In this document: positions 42,425 through 53,118 of the stretch, piece by piece
How positions within the stretch are numbered: the stretch's first letter is position 1
Layout of the letters: each line of letters starts with the position of its first letter
Assembly: GCF_022682495.2 (NCBI RefSeq)
Contig: NC_071391.1
Span: 14,979,680-15,043,679, forward strand
DNA: 64,000 nt
Origin: Desmodus rotundus
Taxonomy: Eukaryota; Chordata; Mammalia; Chiroptera; Phyllostomidae
Direction: 5' to 3'
Program-made: the position numbers and the translations under genes
Notes under the pieces: model-generated
Told to the model about the DNA's origin: nothing
Databases searched by the model: none
What the model saw: the letters and a program-made list of their open reading frames with translations, nothing else

Positions 42425-42635
42425 TATTGCAGAGCACTCGCCATGTTCCCGGTGCCCTTCTAAGAACGCTCTGCGTAGTGACTGCTATCATCATCCCCAT
42501 CTCACAGACGGGGATGTCGAGGCACAGAAGGGCTGAGGACGCTGACAGATGTTGCAGAGCTAAGTGGCAGAGCTGGGATTCAGACTCGGGGATCCGGCCC
42601 CTGGACCGGAGCTCTCGACCACTTTACCTCGCTGC
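42425..42635 (-). mobile_element. MIR SINE, antisense
   Basis: GAGCACTCGCCATGTTCCCG, TGCCCTTCTAAGAACGCTCT, CATCCCCATCTCACAGACGG, TAAGTGGCAGAGCTGGGATT and CTCTCGACCACTTTACC. Confidence 0.85.
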
Positions 42636-42789
42636 CTCCGGGAGCGCTAACCCGTTGTGTCGGCCTCCCCTCCCGCTAAGTGGGAATGACTTACCACTGC
42701 GCACCCTGTCGCGTGCTCTGGGATTCTAGCTCCCATCATGGAGCTCACGGGCCTCGGAGACGGAGGGAACTGTGATGGCTGACCCTCTG

Positions 42790-42935
42790 CCTGAGTGTGC
42801 GTGTGTGCGTCTGTGAGTAAGGGTGCGTGTCAGTGCGTGTATGTGTGTGTGCATGGTGCATGTTCATGCTTATGTGTGTCTATGTGTGTCTACACTTCGT
42901 GTGTGCATGTCTGTGCTGTGTGTGTGTGTAGCTGG
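42790..42935 (+). repeat. Interrupted (GT)n-rich tract
   Basis: About 145 bp of TGTGTG/TGCGTG/TATGTG units, broken by CA and TC; an imperfect microsatellite with scattered CpG from TGCGTG variants. Confidence 0.9.
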
Positions 42936-42939
42936 TACA

Positions 42940-44035
42940 CATCCACACTGCCTAATGGCATCTTCTTATTTTTCAGAGTGCGGCTGATGCACTTACTCAA
43001 ATTAATGTTCACACTTTGATTGACTCATTTAATGGGAACAGCTAGTTTGTGTGCCAATCTGTGAACTGACCCTCAGGACCCTTCCACCGAAAAAACGCGG
43101 AGTGTATCTCAGTCTTCGTTAACAAGCAGTGGCCAGTGATCAGCTTTCCCGTGACTTCTCGTTTTCCACAGCGATGCCTGCTGACCCCCGTCTAGCATTC
43201 TGACCAGAGGATGTGCGGACGCTCTCGAAGGTAGACAGGAAATAAGGCCTCCCAGCAGAGAGGGAGGGGAGTAGTTCACTCATCAAAAGCAATTTTCCCA
43301 AGCGAATTTCCTCACAGATGAGGAGCCTTACAGATCACAGCGGGTAAGGGGCAGCCAAGTTCACCCACCGACCGGCACAGAGCCGGGGCCTAGGCCCCTT
43401 GGTCCAGCTGCTCACTTCTCTCCTTCCGGTGTCTCTTCTTCCCAGGTTTTTCTTCTCTGCTACTGCCTGCCTGGTTCCTTCCTTTTTATTCCAAATATGT
43501 AAACCTCTAATAAACCTAGAGGTAGGCTTGTGCCTTATTTATTCCCCCAGTTACCCAAGAGCAGGAGCCAATTAGAAGGTGGATAAAAGGCCCCATGTGC
43601 CATTTTTAGAAATGCTTCCCCAGCATAAACGGCTTAACTCCATAAAGCTCCCCGAGAATGTCTGCTTAGTGGCTCCATTTTTTAAGAAGCTGACCTTTGC
43701 TATGAGACCTTGGGCCCACCCAGAGGACCGCAACACAAAAAAACCTCAGTAGCCTATGGCTGAGTGTGCGCGGCCCAGGCTCTTTGGGACGGCCTCGTCC
43801 AGTATTGAATTCACAGCACCCAGCGACTGGCAGGGGCTCCGTACATGTCTAGTGACTAAAGAAACTAATCAAATAATAAACATCAGCTTCAGCAAAACAG
43901 AGTTAGGAGATTAAATCCTCTAAAGGGAAAAAATATCAAAGAGCATAGCGTATCTTACCCGGCCGATCGTCTGTGTTGTGGAGCACCTGTTGTCAGAGAC
44001 AGTGTGCATTCTGGGACACAATCCCTCATATTAGA
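42940..44035. other. Unannotated sequence with a candidate regulatory core
   Basis: No repeat family recognised. The part at 43,485-43,710 is repeat-free and has motif clusters: TCCAAATATG, a palindrome-like CCTCTAATAAACCTAGAGG, GGTGGATAAAAGGCCCCAT, CCATTTTTAG and GCTGACCTTTGC (nuclear-receptor-like). Role inferred only. Confidence 0.3.
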
Positions 44036-44039
44036 GGTT

Positions 44040-44150
44040 TTGTTCATCTAGCCAACATTTAGAGCAGCGCCTGTGTGCCAGCAACTGGGCACAGCACAGT
44101 GAACCCGACACATGCGGCCCCTGCACTCGTGGCATTTCACAGGTCACAGG
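44040..44150 (-). mobile_element. L2-type LINE 3' end, antisense
   Basis: AACATTTAGAGCAGCGCCTG, TGTGCCAGCAACTGGGCACA, GCGGCCCCTGCACTCGTGGC. Confidence 0.65.
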
Positions 44151-44471
44151 GAAGGCTGTCTCCTTTGGGACTTACGGAACACAAGGCGACCCTGTGAGCG
44201 CTGAAGTGGCCCCAGTCCGCCCACACTTTCCAAGACAAAGAAAGACCCCCACGGCCAACCTATAGGGATCATGGGTGACGTTTCACCCCTCCCAAGGGGC
44301 CCAGCCGAGGAGAGCAATAGCACTTTATTAGAGATGAAAACCCACTGAACAATACGTACCCCAATTTCCATAGCCTGTTCCCTAGAACCACTGCTCCCAA
44401 AATAAAGTAACGAGAACTCAAGGGAACAACAGGTGAGCTCTAAGAGGGCTGCATGCAGCTCTGAGTACACC

Positions 44472-44797
44472 CAACCCCGATGTGACGGTATTAGGAGGTG
44501 GGCCTGTGGGGAGGTGGGAGGGTTAGGTGAGGTCACAAGGGCGAAACCCCCATGATGAGATCAGTGCCCTTATACGAAGGGAGAGAGACACCAGATCTTT
44601 CTCTCTTCATCATGTGAGGCTACAGCAAGAAAGCAGCCTTTCGCAAACTGGAAAGAGGACCCTCACCAGGCCCTGAATCTGCTGGCACCTTGACCTTGTA
44701 CTTTCCAGCCTTCAGGACTGTGAGAAATAAATGTCTGTCGTTTAAGCCACCAGGTCTATGGCATTTTGCTATAGCAGCCCAAGCTGACCAAGACAAT
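44472..44797 (+). mobile_element. MaLR LTR (MST/MLT1-like), sense, 5' truncated
   Basis: CCCCGATGTGACGGTATTAG, GAGGTGGGCCTGTGGGGAGG, GATGAGATCAGTGCCCTTAT, CTCTTCATCATGTGAGGCTA, GCTGGCACCTTGACCTTGTA, GACTGTGAGAAATAAATGTC, TGCTATAGCAGCCCAAGCTG. The 3' end is intact, ending ...CCAAGACA. Confidence 0.88.
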
Positions 44798-44799
44798 AG

Positions 44800-45535
44800 T
44801 TTTGCATACAATTTCAGGAGCTCTCGAAAGCCTTTGGCATCCATGCACTTCAAGTTCAGAATCCTCTGTTTAGACGCTGGTTATAAATGCTTTAATCATT
44901 GCAATTCAGCCCTGAGCTTTCTGGCAGTGAAAGCAAAAGTAGATACTGGGTTCTATAGTTCTCATTTGTCTTCAGGGGAAATATAAGTATATTGAGTCCC
45001 ACCAACATCTGTGAAGAATTTATTTCTTGGAGGCAAACAGTAGCTTTTATTTTTCCATTAAGCAGGGACTGCAGGTTGCCTGGAAATCCCAACCTGCAAA
45101 AGTGGCACCACACCACCTTGAAATGTAAAACATTGCCAGCTTCCTTTCAGCAACAATAGACTGTCATCCGCCCTGGGTGTAAACACAGCTCCTAGTTTGG
45201 AGGCAGGTTGCTAAACATATGCACAGGACATATGGGGGACCCTGGGGGTGCAGCCGCCACCAGGAAACCTTCCGGCAGCCAGCCTGCCGCTGCGCCTGCC
45301 GCTGCGCCTGCAGCCACTGCAGCTGCTCCTTGTGGTCCCTTCGAACAACCCAGGGACACCTGGGCCTGTGGACACCCTGCCTGGCTGCTTTCCTGGGAAG
45401 GCGAGGGGACAGAGTCCTGGTGACCTTTCCTGGAGCAGACGAGGTTGTCTCTGGGTCCATCACCTGGCAGGGGTCTCAAGTCCTGCGTGGGGCAGGGCTG
45501 GGGGCCGCCACTGGGCCTTAGTTGGCCCCTCTGCT
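44800..45535. other. Unannotated non-coding sequence
   Basis: Contains a short tandem repeat of GCCGCTGCGCCT (45,286-45,312) that yields low-complexity frames. Nothing else recognised. Confidence 0.4.
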
Positions 45536-45850
45536 GAGCTGATCCTGTTTCCTCTCTCCGCCTCCATTTCCTCCCTCCCCCTCTCCTGCTGATCTCTCTA
45601 TTTCTGACCCTCCTCTTTCTTTATCTTGCTTTTGGCCCTCCTTGTTTTTCCTGCCTCTCTCTCTTTTTTCCCTTTCTGGTCTCTCTTTCACCTCCGTTCT
45701 CTCCATGTTCCCCCCTTGCTGGTTCTGACTCTGCCCATTTGTCTTCTCCCTCCTTGCTCATTGTATCTATTTCTCCTGTTATCTCTCTTACCTTTTTTTT
45801 TCATTCTACATCTCGAATTAGTGCTCTCCCTTTGTCTCTGCATCCATCTC
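45536..45850 (+). repeat. CT-rich polypyrimidine tract
   Basis: About 300 bp of strongly pyrimidine-biased low-complexity sequence (CTCTCC, TTTTCC, TCTTTC). The opposite strand gives frames rich in K, R, E and G that are an artefact of composition. Confidence 0.85.
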
Positions 45851-46570
45851 TCCGTAGGTCTCTCAGACACGGCGTCATCGTTTTTCTCTCTGGCCTCTGC
45901 CAGCACTTTATATAGATACCTGACCCTCTCTGCCCCGCCCGCGCTGCATCTCTGCCTCCCTTTCACCAGAGCCTTTCTCCTTACTCTCGCTCTGCCTTCC
46001 GCTCCTGGTTCTCAGAGATGAGGCTGGGGTCCAGAGAGTCCTGTGCTGTATGAAGCGCAAGGACACTTAGTCGGCCCACGACCCTGAACGTGTGCCCCCT
46101 TTCCCACAGCCAGTTCACCCTCCGGTCCCTGGGGTGGCCCCTCATCTCCCCCTGCCCCTCCACCCCAATGCACAGAGTGAGGCCCTGGAGCCCAGCCTGA
46201 CCTGCAGGCCTCTACGTGGGCCTGGCTCCCTTCCACTCCTGGCTCCAGGGCCTGGTTGCCATGGTTACCTCGGCTCTCTTCGGAGGCCACAGGGGATGGC
46301 TGGCACTAGTGGCCTGAACTAACTGGGACCAGAAATACCTGTCTGGCTCCTGTGTTCCCCCTCCACAGTTCTCTCTCCTCCCCAAGGGACTTCAGCCTGG
46401 AGAGCCCACCACCGCTCTCTCAGAGGCCCTTTAGTTACCAAAAGGACATTGTGGTAGTTCCTTTGAAAAGAGAAGTTAAAGCCACGGCCAACTCATCTCA
46501 GCTGGGTTCCCGACCAGGACACCATTAGCAAATGATGGGTCAGACCAAGACCAAAGCTGCTGAATCCTTC
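45851..46570. other. Unannotated non-coding sequence
   Basis: No recognised family or exon. Contains GGTTGCCATGGTTACC (46,253-46,268), a near-perfect palindrome that resembles an X-box (RFX-type) motif. Confidence 0.4.
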
Positions 46571-46574
46571 TCAA

Positions 46575-46885
46575 CGTCCGTCCAATCATTCAAGGACTTA
46601 CTCGCTCAAACATTTGGAGGAAGACGGCTGAGTAAAGACAGGCCCCTGCCTTTGAGAAGCCCCCACAGATGGTAAGGGCAGAGGGTGAACCGCCAACCTC
46701 CTTGAGTCTAGGGCATCAGAAAGGAGCTCCAGAGGAGAGGCTGATGACTGGGCCTTAGAAGGTGAGTAGTGGGGGAGGAGGAAGAGAGTGACTGTGATGT
46801 GAGGCAAAGGTCCTGGGGCGTGGGAGGATGGGATAGCTCAGGCAGCTACAGCGAGCTCCAGGAGGGCTGTGGCCCTGAAGCCTTG
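46575..46885 (-). mobile_element. L2-type LINE 3' region, antisense (degraded)
   Basis: CAATCATTCAAGGACTTACT, ACAGGCCCCTGCCTTTGAGA, TTAGAAGGTGAGTAGTGGGG, GCAAAGGTCCTGGGGCGTGG. Fits the antisense L2 tail with gaps. Confidence 0.5.
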
Positions 46886-47044
46886 TTCAGCGTCGAGCAG
46901 AGCTCATGCTACACCAGCGCTGAGTGAAGGAAGGAATTGAGGAACGAACAGGTTGCAAGAGGCTCATTGGAGGCTGGAGGGATAAAGGAGCATAGAGGGG
47001 CTGAGGAAAAAGAAGTGGGAAGATGCGTTCGGGCAGGGTTTTCA

Positions 47045-47130
47045 AAATTTTTTTATTGTTATTATATTACAGTTGTCCCAGTTTTTTCCCCTTTGCCCTC
47101 CTTTGCCCAGCCTACCCCCCCTCCCGGGCA
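47045..47130 (-). mobile_element. L1 3'-end fragment of bat type, antisense (probable)
   Basis: TTTTTTATTGTTATTATATT followed by ACAGTTGTCCCAGTTTTTTC and CCCTTTGCCCTCCTTTGCCC. On minus this reads as a GGGACAACTGTAAT ... AATAAAAAA end, which I associate with 3' ends of bat L1 copies. The call rests on memory of the pattern. Confidence 0.5.
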
Positions 47131-47309
47131 GGTTTTATTAAAGGCCTCCCACCCCTGCCCAAGAGCTGGGACTTCGCATGCTTTAGCCAGCTGGGGATTT
47201 TGCTTGTTTTTCATTCATTTGTTTCCTTTTAAAAGAAATATCACTTTGGCAACTGCTTTGAAGATGAACAGGAGTTTGAACTTGTAAAATTAACATGTCA
47301 AGAACTGAA

Positions 47310-47980
47310 CTCTTGATCTTCCCCACCTTCTCCTAAGACCTGTAAGAAGCAGGAAGAACCACGACCTTCTCTCTCCAGTCGATGGCAACTTCATTCTCCC
47401 AGGGGTCAGGCCAAAAACCCTGACGTCATCCCTGACTCATCTCCTTCACCTCCTGCATCTGATCTGTCAGGAAGCCCCCTTAGCTGAACTTTCAGACTGT
47501 GCCTGGAATACAACCCCTTCTCTTCACCTCCACCACCACCAGCCCAGGCTATTGTAAAGTCCCTAACTTTCCGTTTTCCTCTCCCGTTGCCTCCCCCACC
47601 CCAAGGCCCTTCCTGTGCAGCAGCCAGAGTGATTCCCTTAAAATGTAAGTCAGGTCATGCCATTTTCTAGCTCAAAACCCCGTGATGGCTCCGTGGCATG
47701 CTGAGGAGAAGCCGAGGCCTACATTCAATGGCCCGAGTGCCTACACGACTACCCGCTGGCCCGTCACCTCTTGCATTTCCTCTCCTCCAACTCTGCACCC
47801 TACACCTCCTGCACGCTGGCCTCCTTGCTCTAATTCAAAGGCTGCAGGCGAGTGCTTGCCTCGAGGCCTTTGCCCTGGCTGTTCCCTCTGCCTGGTGTGC
47901 TCTTCCCCCAGGTACCCTCACTGCTGTCTCGTCTTCCTTCAAAGCCATCTCCTCCGTGAGGCCTACCTCATTCCTGTACT
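47310..47980 (+). mobile_element. L2-type LINE, sense, 5' part of a copy split by an LTR
   Basis: ATGTAAGTCAGGTCATGCCA, TTTTCTAGCTCAAAACCCCG, TGATGGCTCCGTGGCATGCT, ACGCTGGCCTCCTTGCTCTA, CGAGGCCTTTGCCCTGGCTG, TTCCCTCTGCCTGGTGTGCT and TCCGTGAGGCCTACCTC are the L2 3' region in sense order. It breaks at the LTR and resumes after it. Confidence 0.8.
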
Positions 47981-47982
47981 AG

Positions 47983-48342
47983 TTTTCCAGGCTGCTGTAA
48001 CACGGTGGTGCAAACAGCGTGTCTTACACAACAAAACTTCACTCTCTCAGTTCTAGAGGCCAGAAGTCCAGGGGTGGTTCCTTCTGAGGGCTGTGGGGTG
48101 AATCTCTTCCATGCTCCCCTCTAGCTTCTGGTGGTTGGCTGGCAACCTTTGGTGATCCTTGGCTTGGAGATTTCTGGCTTCTTCTTCACATGGTGTTGTC
48201 CCTGTGCATATGTCTGTGCCCAAATGTTCCCTTTGACCAGACAGATTACAACGAGGCCATGTCCTCGGGGATGGGGAGACACTGACTTCAACAAACGAAC
48301 ATGTTTAAGGGGGCCCAACTCAACCCATAACAGCCACCCCAT
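47983..48342 (-). mobile_element. MLT1-type MaLR LTR, antisense, nested in L2
   Basis: TACTAGTTTTCCAGGCTGCT, GTAACACGGTGGTGCAAACA, TCTCTCAGTTCTAGAGGCCA, GAAGTCCAGGGGTGGTTCCT, TCTGAGGGCTGTGGGGTGAA, GCCCAAATGTTCCCTTTGAC and a CAACCCATAACA end: reverse of the MLT1 order from one end to the other. Confidence 0.88.
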
Positions 48343-48600
48343 TTGAAATCGTACCACTACCTCTGCTCTCCCTAACCCTGATCTCTGTGTTTCGGTAGTA
48401 TAAGCACCTCCCCACATCTGGACAACGTCCTTCTTTGCCATGCTTACTGGTTACTGTGCCTCTCCTCCGGTGAGATTGTGAGTTCCGTGAGAGCAGGCCT
48501 TGTTTGCTTTGTCCATCGGAATATCCTGGGCCCAGATCAGGCCCGGCCGCAGCACGGTGCCTCAGTGACCTGTGCGGGATGAAGGGAGGGGGACTGACAG
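48343..48600 (+). mobile_element. L2-type LINE, sense, 3' part of the split copy
   Basis: After the LTR, sequence continues in L2 order to GTGAGATTGTGAGTTCCGTG, AGAGCAGGCCTTGTTTGCTT and CCTGGGCCCAGATCAGGCCC. Confidence 0.7.
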
Positions 48601-49735
48601 CAACCTGACAGACCATTCAGGAGGCTATTGTGTGGCCTAGTCCTGACAAAGGGCACACAAAAGGGATGACAAGCAAGGGATAGACAGGCAGGACATTATG
48701 GAGTTAAAATAGTCAGGACTTGGTGGCTCTTCCATGATTTTTAAAAGGGGTGGGAGATAGAATAAAAATAGAAGGCGTTCCAGAGTTTTCTAATCACCTT
48801 CTGGCTAGTCAATGTCTTGTGGCAGACGCTGTTGGTTGGCTCCCCACATCGTGCCCAACCCCCACCTCCTTGGCCGTCTTCAACCTCCTAGGGCTGCAAG
48901 TACGACAGCCATATTGCCACCATAGGGAAAGGTCAAGAGAATCAAAGAGGCCATCAGCTCCTAAAGGACAAGTTAGCAAGGTGAAGTAGGAAGGGAGAGT
49001 GCTGTGGGGAGAAGGAACAGCAATGGGAGGCTCAGAGGCAGGAAGGGAAGCAGGCTGGGTGGATGAGTGGATGGGTGGATGGGAGGGGTGAGCGAATGTT
49101 GGAGAAGTGACTGAATGAATGGGTAGGTAGATGGGTGGATCCCGGATGCATGCATGAAAGATGTAAGAATGTACAACCTGCTCCCCCGACTGTGAGGTCA
49201 GAGCAGCTACCTCGAGCAGGAGGCGGGGGGAGGGTCCTGGGTCAGGCCATTATCCCCTGTTGGCCCTTTGATCTGAAACCCAGGCCACACTAATGACAAC
49301 TGCCCCCACTCCCAGCTTTCTGTCTCTCTCCTGGGAGTCCTGGAGATAGGGTTATTTATAGCTAATACCCCCCTGCCCCCCTCCACCACCCACACAGACA
49401 CTTGCCTCTCTCTGGCCACTTCCTTCTATTCTTCTGCCTTATGTGTGGGAGGTAGTGCCCTGGCTCCACAGAAGCCACCCCCTCCTTTCTTTTCTCCTTA
49501 TCTCCCTCCTGGCTGAGTTTCCTGCCCAAGGAGATATGGAGAAAAAGGCAGACCCTCCCTTGTGAGAGTTGGGGCGAGACTCTCGGAGGCTCCAGGGTAG
49601 AGAGCGCTGCTCAGGGCCGAGGGCCCCCACCAGGCCAGCTCTCTCTCCCACAGTGAAGAGTCCAGATGTCCGGGGCACCCAGGCGTGGGATGCCCGAACC
49701 TGGGGCTGGGATGGTGATGACGATGCGTGTTGCTG
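48601..49735. other. Unannotated non-coding sequence with a short tandem repeat
   Basis: An impure TGGA/TGAA tetranucleotide repeat occupies about 49,058-49,142 (GGATGAGTGGATGGGTGGAT). No other family or exon recognised. Confidence 0.5.
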
Positions 49736-49739
49736 CCTG

Positions 49740-49890
49740 ACTGAGAGCATGTGCTTTACCTCTGCCTTGTCTGCATGCTTGGGTGAGTCACAGCCTCCCT
49801 TGGCCTCAGTTTCCCCCTCTGTGAAAGAGAGCTGGGGACGGTGTCCATCTCCCAGGGTCGGTGAGAGAATTAAAGGGGACAATGGAAGTC
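49740..49890 (+). mobile_element. MIR SINE, sense
   Basis: TGCATGCTTGGGTGAGTCAC, TTGGCCTCAGTTTCCCCCTC, TGTGAAAGAGAGCTGGGGAC, GAGAGAATTAAAGGGG. Confidence 0.7.
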
Positions 49891-49894
49891 ACAG

Positions 49895-50418
49895 CATTAC
49901 TGAAGATGGTTCCCTTTTGTCATTAAGGCAGATGGTCCCTTCATGAGCTCTGTGGGGAGGAAAAGGGAAGCCGACTGGGCCAGAAGGGTCTTGAGCTGGG
50001 CAGGGGCTGGGTAGCAGGTGCATCTCGGGCCTGCCGAGCTCAGGTCTAATGCTCACTCCCCCGGGCCTGGGAATTGCTTGGGAAAGCGGGCCTCTGGCAT
50101 CCTGCCTCTGGCTTCCAGGAAACACCCAGGCTCCTGATGCCAGGCTCCCCTCCCCACCCCCCACACACAGCAGGGATGGAGGGAGCTCCTCCCACTGTCC
50201 TTTCGCAGCAAGTGAGGGAAAGGCTCACAGAGACCCCCCACCCCAACTCCCACCCCAGACTTCCACTAAGAGCCTGATACACCCCTTCCTAGCAGAGGAT
50301 CTTGAGGTGACAAGAGAGCAGGGATGACATCAAAGAAAAGGGTCCAAATGGTGGCTCTCTGGCAGCAGGGGCATGTCTGAGTGTTCCTGGGCATTTCTCC
50401 CATGATGGTGCTCTGGTA
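49895..50418. other. Unannotated non-coding sequence
   Basis: No recognised family or exon; C-rich at 50,145-50,165 and 50,235-50,265. Confidence 0.4.
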
Positions 50419-50419
50419 T

Positions 50420-50775
50420 GTCATTTATTCATTCAACAAACATTTTCAAGCACATACTATGTGCCAGGCGCATTGCTAGCCTCCGGAGATACAGAAGTGA
50501 CCCAGAATAAGGAAGATCCTCACTGCCTTCTGGGGAACAGAAAACAAGCAAGTCAACAACAATTGACCAATTACCAACTGGGACACGTGTTACCAGGGAA
50601 CTAGCAGAGCGCGAGAATAGGAAATGGTAGCAGGGATGGCTACTCCAGACAGGGTTGTCAGACAGCCGCACGCCAAAGGAGACATTTCACAGGCCTGGCC
50701 ACGTGAAAACTGGGGAGACTGCTCCAGGCGGAGGGAGCGGCAGGTGGGGAGGCGCTATGGGGGTAGAGTCCGAAA
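50420..50775 (-). mobile_element. L2-type LINE 3' region, antisense
   Basis: TTCATTCAACAAACATTTTC, AGCACATACTATGTGCCAGG, CGCATTGCTAGCCTCCGGAG, CACTGCCTTCTGGGGAACAG, CCAGACAGGGTTGTCAGACA and CTGCTCCAGGCGGAGGGAGC, in order and only mildly diverged. Confidence 0.85.
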
Positions 50776-50984
50776 TCGAAGTGTCCCGGTTCAGACTTCA
50801 GTTTCCACTCGATCTTGTTTCTCCTCCAGCTTTCGCCTGCTTCCCAGGTCACCTGCGGCTCCTGCTCCCCGGGCCCACAGCCCCTCTGCTGCTGGGCTGA
50901 GAATCCAGCCTCTGAAATGGTTCTGTCATCGAGTTCCCCCCCACCACCGGGCTGGACTATTGAGAACCTCCTCACTGGTCCCAC

Positions 50985-51345
50985 TCTGTAGTTCACCCCC
51001 TTCCCTGCTCCCAGGGATTGTTCTGCAACCAGCACTCTCCCGTAGCTGCCCTGCTCTAAGACCTCCCATGGCTCCCCACTACCTACTCAACTAAAACCAC
51101 ATGCCTCCTCAGCCCTCCTGGATGCTTCCCAGTGACATCACAGCCTGCTTGCCCTGGGCTGTGTCCCTGTCACCATGCTTTGCTTCTTGCAAAGAGCATA
51201 TTATGCTCCCCTGTCCTCTATGCCTTTACTCGTGCCACTCCCCCTCCCAGAATGCTGCTCCCCCAGTGCTCCTCCACCTTTATCACCTGTGATCGCCCCT
51301 CAGCTGCACATCACACATTTCTCTGTCCATGTTCTCACCAAGCTG
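50985..51345 (+). mobile_element. L2/CR1-type LINE 3' region, sense (probable)
   Basis: TAAGACCTCCCATGGCTCCC, CACTACCTACTCAACTAAAA, GCCTTTACTCGTGCCACTCC, CCCTCCCAGAATGCTGCTCC follow the general order of L2 sense copies with gaps. Confidence 0.45.
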
Positions 51346-51479
51346 TGTAGGGAGGGGTCTAGAGGTCCTTGCTGTCCCCAGGAGGAAGGCCTTTTTCATA
51401 TTTGGGTCCCCGATCCCAGCCCAGGACTACCAGACAAGAGACAAGGCAGTGTAGCTACCTGGGTGGACTTGAAATAACC

Positions 51480-51600
51480 TCAGGGGAGGGTCCCGGCTCA
51501 GCCACTCCTACCCAGGTGCTCTCAGTTTCCTCATGTGTAAAATGGGCATAATATTAGTACCTATTCCATCAGCTTGATGAGATGATTAAAGGATGTGTTT
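51480..51600 (+). mobile_element. MIR SINE, sense
   Basis: GCTCTCAGTTTCCTCATGTG, TAAAATGGGCATAATATTAG, TACCTATTCCATCAGCTTGA, TGAGATGATTAAAGGATGTG. Confidence 0.8.
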
Positions 51601-51602
51601 AA

Positions 51603-51770
51603 TTGGGTGGCACTGCACCCAGGGATGTTTTGGAAATAGACAGGGACATTTTGGATTATCACAAAGTCAGGGGCAGGTGGGGAGCACCACTGTATTCAGG
51701 AGGCAGTGGACTGAGGGAAGCAGGTGATGAGCAAAGAGTGGGACCGTCCGGACCAGTGAGAATTGTCCCA
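51603..51770 (+). mobile_element. hAT-Charlie nonautonomous element, MER5-like (weak)
   Basis: TAGACAGGGACATTTTGGAT, TATCACAAAGTCAGGGGCAG and GTGGGGAGCACCACTG resemble the MER5 segment (gtctggagacatttttggttgtcac...). Inverted ends were not found. Confidence 0.4.
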
Positions 51771-53085
51771 TAATCCACTCTGTCCTATGTGCTGCTGGAC
51801 ATCATGTAGGAAGAAGGGATGTTTATGAGACTAGGCTGTAACTCAGCTCTCCGTATAAATATAAAGCATTTTTGCACAGTTTGAATATACACAGAATTTT
51901 CCAGGAGTGGAACTGAAGACAAAAGCCAGAGAAGTCTATATTTAGTTTTATTCAGGACCTGCCAAGAGCTGTGCACCATTCCGAGTGGTGAGGCTGTTGG
52001 TCTCCGCTCGGCGCCCCGTGTTCTGGTACATCTGTAGCTGTCACCTTCACGGTGGCTGTGCAGGGGCCACGCACTCCCGACAACTTCATTCTGTCTCCGG
52101 GAGCAGCTGGGCCTGAGCACCTACATGCTCAGACAGATTTTATTTTACATGAGGTTCTTTTTACTGCTCCCTTATACCACAGTTGGGGCATTACGTATGG
52201 ATATTTTTAAAAATTATGTGCGTGGGCAAGTTACAGTGTCCATGGGGTTCATTCCAGAGTATTAAAGAGGACATTACGTATGTTTAATAAAAAAAAGAAG
52301 GTGTGAGAGGGTTGAGAACCGGTGTGCAGAGCCCTGATGAACGTGGAAGAATTCGGACATTATTTTTAGGGGCTTAATATGCACCCGATGGGCGAATGAA
52401 TGAATGAACACCTGGAGACATGCTGTTAAAGGGGGCTCTCCCGTTACCCTCACACTACCATCCACATATGCCCCTCTTATAACCGCTGACAGGTGACCTC
52501 TTGTTTGGGCCGGCCTGGGCCTGTCTGCTTCCAGTTCCAGAACCTTCTGTGGGCCCAGCGAAGCATAAGGCTTCCTTGATCCTGGCAGCCAGCTCCTTGC
52601 TGGGTCAGGAAATTGCTCAAGATAACTAACGTTAGCCCTTCCTTTGGAGCCCCTGAGCAGAGGCCACCTGGATTGGAAGGCCCAGCTGGAGTTGGATCAG
52701 GGCCACTGTCCCACCTTCTGGGGCCTTTGCAGCAGTCCCAGGCTGTGGGCGGGGATTCCTGCCCAGGCCTGGTCAGGAGCAAGGGAGTGGTGTGGGCTGT
52801 TGTTCTGGGCACCACCCCGCGTCCTGCTGGGAATGAAAACCTCCACACGGGCTTCAGATGTATTTCGTTTACCCATTCTCTCTTTACAGGTAATACTCGC
52901 TGTCGAAAGGACTCCAAATGAAACAGGAGTGTGGACTCTCCGTCCCATCCACCCTTTCCTACTAAGCAGAGGCAGGCTGGCACTGTCAATAATTTGGTAC
53001 GTGCCCTTCTCCACGTGTGAATGCCCAACCCACTCATTGTTTTCCTTTACAAATCCAGATCATATTGAATCTATTATTCTGTGAT
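51771..53085. other. Unannotated non-coding sequence
   Basis: CATTACGTATG occurs twice (52,189-52,199 and 52,272-52,282) in AT-rich surroundings of unknown origin. No family or exon recognised elsewhere. Confidence 0.4.
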
Positions 53086-53089
53086 TTGT

Positions 53090-53118
53090 TTTATACTAAA
53101 TAACAAATTTAGTATAAA
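53090..53118. repeat. Perfect 12-bp inverted repeat with 5-nt loop
   Basis: TTTATACTAAAT (53,090-53,101), loop AACAA, ATTTAGTATAAA (53,107-53,118). It sits in an AT-rich block and might be the centre of an old foldback element or chance. Confidence 0.9.

Noticed and set aside
45192..45479. Ala/Gln-rich frame on minus as a polyQ/polyA protein
   Set aside because: Produced by a short GCCGCTGCGCCT tandem repeat; no flanking domain or splice site.
53090..53118. microRNA hairpin
   Set aside because: A 12-bp stem with a 5-nt loop is too short for a pre-miRNA, and no flanking pairing extends it.
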